Below are positions 26,864 through 34,990 of a stretch of DNA of 64,000 nucleotides, piece by piece. The notes under the pieces were generated by a model. The model ran no database searches. It saw only the letters and a list, made by a program, of their open reading frames with translations, and was not told the origin of the DNA. Where the stretch lies: NCBI GenBank assembly GCA_040905265.1, contig JBBDRW010000181.1:7113-71112 (forward strand), in the 5' to 3' direction. This stretch comes from JBBDRW01 sp040905265. Lineage in GTDB: Bacteria > Bacteroidota > Rhodothermia > Balneolales > Balneolaceae. The translations under genes were made by a program, and so were the position numbers. Within the stretch, counting starts at the first letter, position 1, and each line of letters opens with the position of its first letter.

Positions 26864-27634
26864 TTACCTGTTTTCAGGTCTCACCTCTTCGGAAGCCTCT
26901 AAAAAACAGTCGAGCCACCCGCACCTGCACGTGGCCGTGGAATAGGCTCCATCCGGTTCCTCCCTGATGGAAACTAACAGAACGAGCGGATCACTCAGCA
27001 TCTGCTCATCCGGTTGAAAGATGCCGAATTCACCGCTCAGGTCAAACCGGTTTTTACTGCCGGCCGGGTGGTACACGAAGAGAGACCAGCCGTCGGCACC
27101 TGTCAGCCAATGTGTAACGACTCCGGAACCGTCTGCCGGGCTCTCACAAGGATTCGAATTGTCACTCTGAAAAAACGTTGAGCCGCGGAGGTCCATCCGG
27201 GTAGTATCCGAGATCGGCCCGAAAACCGGAGCTTCTGTACGGAAATGTATCCACCCGGTATTGTCCGGCCAGGAGAGCTCCTGAATAATGCTGCCATCGT
27301 CCCTGCGGAAAATGATCCGTAACGGAGACCGTAGCAGTTCGACATGAAGGCTGCCAAGTTTTCCGCGTACCGGATCCATGATCGCCCGTCCGGACCAAAC
27401 TTCGTCTCTCGAATAGCCTGCCGGGAGCTCTGGTTCTGCGAACATTGGCAACGCTCCCCCCGCTGAGTGTATCGGTTCTAGCCGGATTTCAAGTGTCCTG
27501 TCACTGATCTGATAGATGGTAAGTTGAGCACTCCTCCCGCCATAGCGGATCAGAGGATCAGACGTATCCCCCTGCCCCCTGGCCGGAGTTGCTATACAGA
27601 ACAGGAACAGGATGATAAGAGCGGTTGATTTCAT
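26864..27634 (-). CDS. Truncated GH31-like N-terminal domain, exported
   Basis: From MKSTALIILFLFCIATPARGQ (start chosen at 27634 for the signal peptide; the open frame continues upstream to 27808 without one) the protein has 256 aa. The segment RGSTFFQSDNS, then THWLTGADGWSLFVYHPAG and FDLSGEFGIF resembles the N-terminal beta-sandwich of glycoside hydrolase family 31 alpha-glucosidases. The catalytic barrel that should follow is absent: the frame ends in a Cys-rich tail (CRCGWLDCFLEA), and only 134 bp separate it from the next gene. I infer a truncated remnant or a stand-alone sandwich protein. Family call is moderate. Confidence 0.55.
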   Translation of the reverse strand: MKSTALIILFLFCIATPARGQGDTSDPLIRYGGRSAQLTIYQISDRTLEIRLEPIHSAGGALPMFAEPELPAGYSRDEVWSGRAIMDPVRGKLGSLHVELLRSPLRIIFRRDDGSIIQELSWPDNTGWIHFRTEAPVFGPISDTTRMDLRGSTFFQSDNSNPCESPADGSGVVTHWLTGADGWSLFVYHPAGSKNRFDLSGEFGIFQPDEQMLSDPLVLLVSIREEPDGAYSTATCRCGWLDCFLEASEEVRPENR

Positions 27635-27744
27635 AGGGAGTGGTTCAGAATAACCATAAACGTTTGGGACAGAATGAGTACAGCAGGCACCGGATAGAGT
27701 ACACCATGGCAATGTCCTGCAGATTCTCAAAACCTGTTGAATAT

Positions 27745-27781
27745 AAAAAAAGTGGCTGACAGGTATGGTACTTGTCAGCCA
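27745..27781 (-). terminator. Rho-independent terminator
   Basis: Stem TGGCTGACA (27753-27761) with TGTCAGCCA (27773-27781), 11-nt loop. On the minus strand it is followed by a seven-T run (27751-27745). It would end minus-strand transcripts arriving from the S9 peptidase gene about 360 bp away, after crossing the repeat element. Confidence 0.8.
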
Positions 27782-27813
27782 GGGATTAACAGGTTGATTA
27801 TTATTCATAAGTC

Positions 27814-27964
27814 TGGAGGCTTTGAAAAACTGTCTTTTTGCTCAATATCTTCGTTATCGGAATTTTATAATCCTCACATATGCTCAATATGCTGCGGTTA
27901 TAATCCGCCAGCCGGCGGACTGGCCTCGATCTTGACCAAAAATCCTGGTTTTTCAAAGCCTCCA
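27814..27964. mobile_element. MITE-like element, 151 bp, with 17-bp perfect terminal inverted repeats
   Basis: Ends TGGAGGCTTTGAAAAAC (27814-27830) and GTTTTTCAAAGCCTCCA (27948-27964) are exact reverse complements. The 4 bp AGTC abuts both outer ends (27810-27813 and 27965-27968), as a target-site duplication would. Inside are nested hairpins, TCCGCC/GGCGGA (27904-27919) and GCCAG/CTGGC. There is no coding capacity. The structure fits a non-autonomous transposable element; a second copy was not seen in this window. Confidence 0.6.
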
Positions 27965-28140
27965 AGTCTGTCTGAAAATGTGTAATTCAAACGGTACAAC
28001 CTCTTGTTTGAATGAATCCATATCTACAGGGTGATTTTCAGTATAAATAGCATGAAATTCAGTTCCTGACCTATGGAGTATACAAGCAGATGCCTCCTGT
28101 TATCCACTAATTACGATAGATAACGTTATGCGCATCTCTC

Positions 28141-30453
28141 CTATTGTCGCGCAACCTCCGGCCCGTTTTCATTTGCAGTAATCATGTTCCAGTTCGGAGG
28201 GGTGACATCGAGCAGATGCTTCACAAAGAAATCACGCCGTCTTCTCTCTCCATACTGTCCACCGGAGGTGTGGTTTGCACCGGGAATCGTCAGGAAATCA
28301 AAATCCTTGCCGGCATCGATCAGTGCATCCGCAACCTGGTAGGTAGAGGCCGGATCGACGTTGGTATCGAGTTCACCGACGATCAGCAGAAGCTGACCCT
28401 GCAGCCGCCAGGCGTTGTCCACATTGGAGGATTCAGAGTAGTGTTCCCCGATCGGCCACCCCATCCACTGCTCGTTCCACCAGATTTTGTCCATTCGGTT
28501 GTCGTGGCAGCCGACTGCTGAAACAGCCACATGATAGTGCTCCGGATGGAACAGAAGTGCTCCCATTGAGCTCTGGCCGCCGGCAGACGTACCGTAGATG
28601 CCCACCTTGTTGTTGTCGTACCATGAGTTGTCAGATGCAAATGCTTCATGCCATAGAATCCGGTCAGGAAAACCTGCATCCTTGAGATTTTGCCAGGCAA
28701 CATCATGAAACTCTTTGGAACGGTTTGCCGTCCCCATTCCGTCGATCTGAACGACAATAAAACCGAGTTCGGAAAGAGCCATCATATGGCTGTAAGAGAT
28801 AAAGCTTTTGGGGACGAAACTGTCATGGGGGCCTGCATAGATATATTCGATCACCGGATAGGACCGGGTCGGATCAAAATTGGTGGGGCGTATGACAATC
28901 CCGTAGATGTCGGTCTCGCCATCCCTCCCTTTCGCAGAGTACTGGATGGGCGCCTGCCAGCCAGCATCTACAAGCGCCGAGTGGTCCGCTCTCTCAAGAT
29001 CCATCAAGACCTCCTGGCCCTCTACCCTCCTCAGTTGTGAAACAGGCGGCTGATCCACCTGGGACCAGGAATCTACGTAGTACTCCCGGCTGGGTGAGTA
29101 GCTGACCGAATGGGTGCCGTTCGCCTCCGTAAAACGTGTAAGGCCTGTACCGTCAAAATTTACCCGGAAATAATGTATGTAATAAGGGTCCTGATCGTCG
29201 TCAACACCACTGGCATGGAACCAGATCTGACGATTCCCGGCATCGACATGGTCGATATCCCGTACCACCCACTCACCGCTCGTTATCTGGTTCTTTACCT
29301 CACCGGTGAGTGCATCATAAAGATAGAGGTGACGCCAGCCGTCCCGTTCAGAGCTCCAGATAATCTCATTGGTTTCATCGAGATATTCGCGGTATCGGGT
29401 CGTCGCGTAGCTGAAGAAGGTCTCCGGCTGCTCATTCACCAGTACTCGCGGCTCACCGGTCTCCGCATCCACTTCAATGATACGGTAGAGCTGATGCCCT
29501 CTCTGGTTATACTCAAAATGAAATGCACGCCCATCTTCCCACCAGCGGAGGCGGGTCTGGTCATAGGAATTCGGGAAGAGGGTCCGGTCAATCACAATTT
29601 GCGACTTCTCTTCAATATCAAAAAGTACCGGCTGTTCAACATCGAGTACATCACCCGGTTTGTTGTAGGAGCGGCTCAGGTGTCGCGGCTGCAGCTGTTC
29701 TGACGGGGAACTCTCCACATAGTGGATTTTTCGGTCATAACCGGGGATCACACGGTATGCCGCCAGTTTCCTGGAGTCCGGTGACCATGAGAATGAGTTG
29801 ACATTATAGTAATTGCCCTCTGAACCGTCTGTACTCAGAACGGTTGTTTCCTCTGTCTCCAGATGTTCGATCACCACATTGTAATTCTGCACATAGGCAA
29901 CCCACTCTTCATCCGGGGACTCAATTCGCCGGTCACTTTGAGCTCTGTCTACCGGTGTCACTTCGTGATCCCACTGGCCCCAGCCGGAATTGCCCTGGTT
30001 GTCATCTTCCTCCGGGCGGACTTCACACTGATAGCCGGCAAGTGTACACGTATAGATTGAGTCACGGATCGTCACCTCGATGGCTGCCTCATCTTCCGTA
30101 TAGGAAATAGAATTAAACGGCAGATCATACGGTTCATACTCTTCACCTGTCAAATCTTCCAATGCAGAGGCCATCCGGCTCTGATTAAAAGCAGAACGCT
30201 GTTCTCTTGTTTCGGCATTTACCCAGATAAACTGTTCACCGTCCTCTACCGACTTTCGGTACCAGAATCGGTTCGACTCATGGATCCAGTTCGGCTGGCC
30301 GAGCATCATGTCGGTAACGAGTCCGCGAAATTGATCGGAGAGCTCTTCGGCACGTTCGTAATCTTCCATCGTTCCCTGAGCAAAAAGCGAGTATGGGAGC
30401 AGAAGCAGTGTAAAGGTAGCGATTATGGTCAGCAGTGTATGTTTTTTAGTCAT
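28141..30453 (-). CDS. Secreted S9 family prolyl oligopeptidase (DPP IV-like)
   Basis: 770 aa with a signal peptide (residues 1-25, ending SLFAQ). Residues about 60-510 form the beta-propeller (DPP-IV N-terminal type, with WSPDSRKLAAYRV and WSSERDGWRHLYLYD). The C-terminal alpha/beta hydrolase has the catalytic Ser in GIYGTSAGGQSSMGA, Asp in LLIVGELDTNVDPAST and His in TIPGANHTSGGQYG. An oxyanion-region YIYAGPHDSFVPKSF is also present. It should cleave peptides in the periplasm or outside the cell. Exact specificity (post-proline dipeptidyl or other) is not decidable by eye. Confidence 0.92.
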   Translation of the reverse strand: MTKKHTLLTIIATFTLLLLPYSLFAQGTMEDYERAEELSDQFRGLVTDMMLGQPNWIHESNRFWYRKSVEDGEQFIWVNAETREQRSAFNQSRMASALEDLTGEEYEPYDLPFNSISYTEDEAAIEVTIRDSIYTCTLAGYQCEVRPEEDDNQGNSGWGQWDHEVTPVDRAQSDRRIESPDEEWVAYVQNYNVVIEHLETEETTVLSTDGSEGNYYNVNSFSWSPDSRKLAAYRVIPGYDRKIHYVESSPSEQLQPRHLSRSYNKPGDVLDVEQPVLFDIEEKSQIVIDRTLFPNSYDQTRLRWWEDGRAFHFEYNQRGHQLYRIIEVDAETGEPRVLVNEQPETFFSYATTRYREYLDETNEIIWSSERDGWRHLYLYDALTGEVKNQITSGEWVVRDIDHVDAGNRQIWFHASGVDDDQDPYYIHYFRVNFDGTGLTRFTEANGTHSVSYSPSREYYVDSWSQVDQPPVSQLRRVEGQEVLMDLERADHSALVDAGWQAPIQYSAKGRDGETDIYGIVIRPTNFDPTRSYPVIEYIYAGPHDSFVPKSFISYSHMMALSELGFIVVQIDGMGTANRSKEFHDVAWQNLKDAGFPDRILWHEAFASDNSWYDNNKVGIYGTSAGGQSSMGALLFHPEHYHVAVSAVGCHDNRMDKIWWNEQWMGWPIGEHYSESSNVDNAWRLQGQLLLIVGELDTNVDPASTYQVADALIDAGKDFDFLTIPGANHTSGGQYGERRRRDFFVKHLLDVTPPNWNMITANENGPEVARQ

Positions 30454-30748
30454 GGCAACGATGGTTCTGGTTGGTTGTACAAGTAAGATTACAGTTCAAA
30501 GGGAACAGGGGTATGCCGGTATCGTCATTCAGCCGGATTGCGCCGGTTCCGAAAAGGACCTTCAGATTCTCCAGAGGACTCCATGGCCCCTCTCCATCGG
30601 TACGATCCGGCGGAATCACACCGTCTCCGGTTTGGGCCATTAACGTTGAGCTACACAACGGAAGAGACAGAACCAGCACAAGACCGGTTAAAGCGCGGGT
30701 GAACCTCAAGCTGAATATGGATATATTACGATTAAGGAGGTAAATCAT
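30446..30748 (-). pseudogene. Possible amidohydrolase leader remnant
   Basis: An open frame of 100 codons with a signal-peptide-like start (ALTGLVLVLSLPLCSSTLMAQ) followed by TGDGVIPPDRTDGEGPW. As I recall, this segment is typical of the mature N-terminus of a secreted amidohydrolase group, which then continues with a beta-sandwich strand. Here the sequence diverges after GPW and ends after about 45 residues, overlapping the S9 start by 8 nt. I read it as a leftover 5' end of a lost gene, though a short secreted peptide is possible. Confidence 0.35.
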
Positions 30749-30788
30749 TATTTAAGTAATTTTCATAACTGGTTGAAGTTCAAAATGT

Positions 30789-32606
30789 TTACTTCTGTTC
30801 AGAAACCTCAGAAATATATGCTGTCACTTGCTCTTCCAACACCGGCAGCGTCACAGGGCCGTTCTGCAGGACGGCTTCATGAAAGTCCCGTATGTCAAAA
30901 TTCTCTCCCAGCCTCTCTTCTGCTATCCCGCGCAGTTCCCGGATCTTCAATTCTCCCATTTTATAAGCGAGGGCCTGTCCCGGTACAGCAATATATCGAT
31001 TGATTTCCGTATCGATCTCATGGTGTGAAAGGGCTGTGTGATCCGTAAGGAAATCTACCGCTTCCTGCCTGCTCCAGCCAAGTGCATGCATCCCTGTATC
31101 CACTACCAGACGACAGGCTCTCCACATCTCATAGGTGAGCCGTCCAAAGTTATAATACGGATTATCATACAACCCGACATCCAGGCCAAGCCTCTCGGAG
31201 TAGAGTGCCCACCCTTCACTGAATACTGTTAATCCACCGGATCGTCTCGGCAGATCCTCCATTTCACGGTTCAAAGCAATCTGCAGATGGTGGCCGGGTA
31301 CTGCTTCATGATAGGCGAGAGCTTCAAGAGTATAGAGCGGCCGGCTCTCAAGTGCATAGGTATTAACCCAGAAATAGGCTGCTCCAGGGCCTCCTCCACC
31401 AGCATAACGGCCTCCCGTATAGCGGGGAGCCAGATGATCGGGAACCGGTTCAACTCCATAGGTTCTTCTGGGAAGGTTCCGGAGATGAAACAGATCGGGC
31501 AGCTTTCCGTCCATCCGTTTTGCCAAATACGACGCTTCCTTGAGGAGATCGACCGGTTCTTCAACATAAAACTGTGAGTCTGTTCGGAGAAACTCCAAAA
31601 ACTCTGCAAATGTACCCTCAAACCCGACCTCGTCAATGATCTCGTACATCTCTTCCAAAATCCGTTCTACTTCACCCAGGCCAATCTGATGAACCTCGGT
31701 CGCACTCAGGGGGAGTGTCGTATGGTGCTCAATGAGATGGTTGTAGTAGGCTTCCCCATCCGGCAGATCGGTGGTGCCGATCGTCTCTCTGGCTTCGGGA
31801 ATATACTCCTGATGAAGAAAATCGACGAATGCGCGGTAGGTCGGAAGTACCACACCGGCCACTGCTTCATACCCTTCTTCAGCAAGTCGTTCACGATCCT
31901 CTTCCGAAAAGGAGTCGGGAAACTCTGTGAACGGCTCGTAAAAGCCACTCTCGGCCGGATCATCCGGAATATGAGTCTCGATATAGTGGTCATACTCCTC
32001 GACAAAGATCACCCTGGGGAGGGTATACGCGATCTCCATACCGGTGCGCATCCGGTCAATATGCTGGTTGAAATACTCCGGAATTGCACGAAGGCGGGTG
32101 AGGTAATCCTCATAATCCTGGACGGTTTCCAGCGGCACACGGTTCTCAAGCCCGATCATCCGGTTATAGAACCCCCCTTCATGGTTGATCGGGATCAAAT
32201 ATTCCTGGAATTCAAACCCCTTGATCTCGCTTGCGACCTCCCGGCGAAAAGAGTCATAGGTAATCTTGTCCCGAAACTCCAGGTTTTCCCTGTTGACGCT
32301 TTCCAGAAGTCGGTTTTCAATCTCATTCCAGAACTGATAATGCCGTTCCAGGGTTTCTACTGATTCTGATTGAAGCTGGTCATTGTGTTGTGTTTCACCC
32401 TCCTCATCAGCCCGGAATGGATTCTCACGAATTGAAAATTCATCCGTTTCATCCATCAGCGCATGCAACTGATCGGCATCGGAAGAGGCCGTACAGGAGA
32501 CCAACACAAAGAAGAGCAGGAGAACTGTTGCAGTAGTGAAAGCAGGCAGACCAGAACGAAATCGGGTAACGGAAGAGAGGTAAAAAGCGGTATCGGGTTG
32601 AGGCAT
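30789..32606 (-). CDS. DUF885 family lipoprotein, putative metallo-hydrolase
   Basis: 605 aa from the start at 32606 (MPQPDTAFYL), chosen because it precedes the lipoprotein signal TATVLLLFFVLVSC; the frame itself runs to 32759. DUF885 proteins are M2/M32-like predicted zinc peptidases. The hallmark YHEAVPGHHLQIAL and the downstream Glu in FSEGWALYSERLG are present, giving a plausible metal and catalytic set. Other family features are YYNHLIEHHTTLPLSATEVHQIG and GPGAAYFWVNTY. It lies downstream of the propeller lipoprotein at 32776-33960 on the same strand and is likely exported to the outer membrane or periplasm. Confidence 0.85.
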   Translation of the reverse strand: MPQPDTAFYLSSVTRFRSGLPAFTTATVLLLFFVLVSCTASSDADQLHALMDETDEFSIRENPFRADEEGETQHNDQLQSESVETLERHYQFWNEIENRLLESVNRENLEFRDKITYDSFRREVASEIKGFEFQEYLIPINHEGGFYNRMIGLENRVPLETVQDYEDYLTRLRAIPEYFNQHIDRMRTGMEIAYTLPRVIFVEEYDHYIETHIPDDPAESGFYEPFTEFPDSFSEEDRERLAEEGYEAVAGVVLPTYRAFVDFLHQEYIPEARETIGTTDLPDGEAYYNHLIEHHTTLPLSATEVHQIGLGEVERILEEMYEIIDEVGFEGTFAEFLEFLRTDSQFYVEEPVDLLKEASYLAKRMDGKLPDLFHLRNLPRRTYGVEPVPDHLAPRYTGGRYAGGGGPGAAYFWVNTYALESRPLYTLEALAYHEAVPGHHLQIALNREMEDLPRRSGGLTVFSEGWALYSERLGLDVGLYDNPYYNFGRLTYEMWRACRLVVDTGMHALGWSRQEAVDFLTDHTALSHHEIDTEINRYIAVPGQALAYKMGELKIRELRGIAEERLGENFDIRDFHEAVLQNGPVTLPVLEEQVTAYISEVSEQK

Positions 32607-32775
32607 ATAAAGGCGGCTGATTGGTGATGTCAAAGCAAATAATAAAGAGAATTCATCTGTGAATGGCATCCTGTTTCCCAAACAAAGATCAGATTTCAGA
32701 AGAGAATCATAAAAAAATATCAACTGACCCTGACAGGATTGGATCTTATCATAAAGCAATCCACCGATCAGTACT

Positions 32776-33960
32776 TTACTCCAACTCGATCCGATACCGT
32801 ACTACCTGTTGTACCCCCGTCTCCTCATTCGTCTCCCGGGTGTAGAGATATCCGTTTTTCACCTCCCGGATCTCTCTGTTACGCGGCCATTCGAAGATGT
32901 CGAGGAGTTCACCGGACTCGTTCAGTACCCACCACTGCCAGAGTTCCAGATCGTCAATAATTGTGGAGATCCAGAATCGGTTCTCATCGTCAACAAGCAG
33001 GGACTCCAGTGCGGGCCAGGTATCCGGGAGTTCGATAGCCCTTGCCGCTTCACCGATCGGGCCAGCCAGCTCACTGACGAACGCATTTCTGTCAAATTCC
33101 TGGTTTGCAAAGGGATGGTAGAACGCCTCTCTGTACTCTCCCTCCGGGTTGTAGGTCTTGATAAGAAATTCACCACTCCAGGCTGAATAGATCCGGCCGT
33201 CTTCCCGGGCAGCAACCAGGGGTTTTCTAAAGACCGGGGGGTATGGCTGATAAAACAGCACGAATCGATCTGTCTCATAGTTTCTGTGCATCATATCATC
33301 CTGATTCAACACTTCTCGTACCGGTTCTGCCAGCTGGCCTTCTCTGTCCATAAGGTAATAGCGGACCGTCTTTGAATCTTCATTTTCACGAGTGGGCATC
33401 TCTGTAAAGCGGACCAGAAATGTCTCGTCACTTCTTGGAAAAATGTCGTTGACGTAACGCCCGGCAAGCTCCTCCACATCGCTCCAGTTTTCAGGATTCA
33501 GGGAGACCGTGTGGGCCAATGACAATGAATCCAGTGAATAGATATCCAGTTTGCTATTGCTGCTATCAAAAATATAGAGCCGGCCGGCGTAAACTTTCAT
33601 GCTCGCAATATTCTGGTATTCACCCGGCCCGGCCCCCTCCCCTCCAAGCGTTGCCAGGTGGCTGCCGTCCGGGCGATAAGCTTGGATCTTACGTTCTCCG
33701 GGATCGGTAATAAAAACCCTCCCGTCATCAGCAACCACAACGGCTCCGATATGCCCTAAAAAGATCTCCTCCGTTTCACCAAAATAGTGATCCGGAACCA
33801 GTGTGAAAGAGCTATGCACCTCCCCTTCTTCAACTGCCGGATAAACCGTCAGGTTATCCAGACTGCTTATGTGCTCAGGAAGCTCGATGTTGCCCCCTGA
33901 TGAACAGGAGATGAGTAAGATTGTAAACAAGGCCGCGATATATGTTCCAAACCGTTTCAT
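32776..33960 (-). CDS. 6-bladed beta-propeller lipoprotein
   Basis: 394 aa from MKRFGTYIAALFTILLISCSS, where the lipobox Cys is obvious; the frame extends upstream to 34122 without a signal. NHL/6-bladed propeller repeats are visible: GAVVVADDGRVFITDPGERKIQAY then PDGSHLATLGGEGAGPGEY, and later VAAREDGRIYSAWSGEFLIKTY and LLVDDENRFWIS. The function of this group is unknown; in related genomes members often occur near surface hydrolases. The 240-aa protein at 24689-25411 is a shortened paralogue. It precedes the DUF885 gene by 169 bp. Confidence 0.82.
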   Translation of the reverse strand: MKRFGTYIAALFTILLISCSSGGNIELPEHISSLDNLTVYPAVEEGEVHSSFTLVPDHYFGETEEIFLGHIGAVVVADDGRVFITDPGERKIQAYRPDGSHLATLGGEGAGPGEYQNIASMKVYAGRLYIFDSSNSKLDIYSLDSLSLAHTVSLNPENWSDVEELAGRYVNDIFPRSDETFLVRFTEMPTRENEDSKTVRYYLMDREGQLAEPVREVLNQDDMMHRNYETDRFVLFYQPYPPVFRKPLVAAREDGRIYSAWSGEFLIKTYNPEGEYREAFYHPFANQEFDRNAFVSELAGPIGEAARAIELPDTWPALESLLVDDENRFWISTIIDDLELWQWWVLNESGELLDIFEWPRNREIREVKNGYLYTRETNEETGVQQVVRYRIELE

Positions 33961-34238
33961 AGTCGATCGGTTTTCAGTTGTAGTGGAAACTTCTAAAGGA
34001 ACGGAGCTTCTCACAGTTTTTTTATAAACGTAATTAAGACGAATACTGACGAAATAAATAATATTCTTACAAACAGTCAACTGTTGATCGATTACGGGCC
34101 CGTTTTGAAGAATCATTTCCAAACCCGATTTTTTTGCTACTGGAAACTGGTAAATTTCTTAGCTTCCCGTATTGACGTCATTTTCACAGACCAGTCTGAC
34201 AGGTTCGACTCGTCTGTAATTATTTATCCTGTATATCA

Positions 34239-34928
34239 ATGTCAGGCAGAACAGGTTCAAAATTTATTCTTTTGCGGGTTGTTGCCGTACTGATGTTACT
34301 GTCTGGCAGTATGGCTTGCCAAACTGCCGAGCAGACGCAGGCCGACAACTCCGAAAGAGACCTCTCCGACCTGGAAACTCTCTACTGGTCACGGGTAGAG
34401 GAGGGCCGGATGTCATCGTTCACACAGGCTGATGTCCGCTTCATGACCGGAATGATTGCACATCATGCTCAGGCTCTCATTATGTCCGCCCTTGCACCTG
34501 AAAACGGTGCCGACGCAGCAGTCCGGCGGCTGGCTGCCCGGATTATCAATGCTCAACAGGACGAAATACGGACCATGCAGCAGTGGCTGCGTGACCGGGG
34601 CCAACCGGTACCGGAGATCGAAATTGACGGACTCAACCTGTATGTCGATATTGACGGCGAACCCTATACCAGTTACCGGAATATGCACGGTGTGCTGTCC
34701 GATGAACAATTACAAGAACTCGCAGAGGCACGAGGCCGTGACTTTGACCGGCTCTTCCTGGCCTATATGATTGAACATCACAGCGGGGCAGTGCATATGG
34801 TTCAAAACCTGTTCAGCATCGATGGCGCTGCACAAGACCTGCAAGCCTTCAGGCTTGCATCTGACATTCAGGTCGATCAGATTACGGAGATCGATCGAAT
34901 GAGAACGATGTTGAATGACAGGTTGTAG
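34239..34928 (+). CDS. DUF305 domain lipoprotein
   Basis: 229 aa with a lipoprotein signal (LRVVAVLMLLSGSMACQ). The DUF305 four-helix, ferritin-like repeat is present twice: RFMTGMIAHHAQALIMSALAP and FLAYMIEHHSGAVHMVQNL, each with the HH pair and Met residues that suggest metal, possibly copper, binding. It lies 44-62 bp upstream of the LVIVD protein on the same strand; this gene pair recurs in related genomes as I recall, so a shared role is likely. The molecular function of the family is not established. Confidence 0.87.
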   Translation: MSGRTGSKFILLRVVAVLMLLSGSMACQTAEQTQADNSERDLSDLETLYWSRVEEGRMSSFTQADVRFMTGMIAHHAQALIMSALAPENGADAAVRRLAARIINAQQDEIRTMQQWLRDRGQPVPEIEIDGLNLYVDIDGEPYTSYRNMHGVLSDEQLQELAEARGRDFDRLFLAYMIEHHSGAVHMVQNLFSIDGAAQDLQAFRLASDIQVDQITEIDRMRTMLNDRL

Positions 34929-34990
34929 GGAAAAGGTGACAGGTGGTAGAGAAATTAGGTGACTAACTAATAATGATTTGGTGGAATTTT

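Larger units (their letters stand above)
27635..28140. other. Intergenic region with terminator and MITE-like element
   Basis: 506 bp between the GH31-like fragment and the S9 peptidase. It holds the terminator at 27745-27781 and the inverted-repeat element at 27814-27964. The rest (27965-28140) shows nothing I can assign. Confidence 0.6.
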
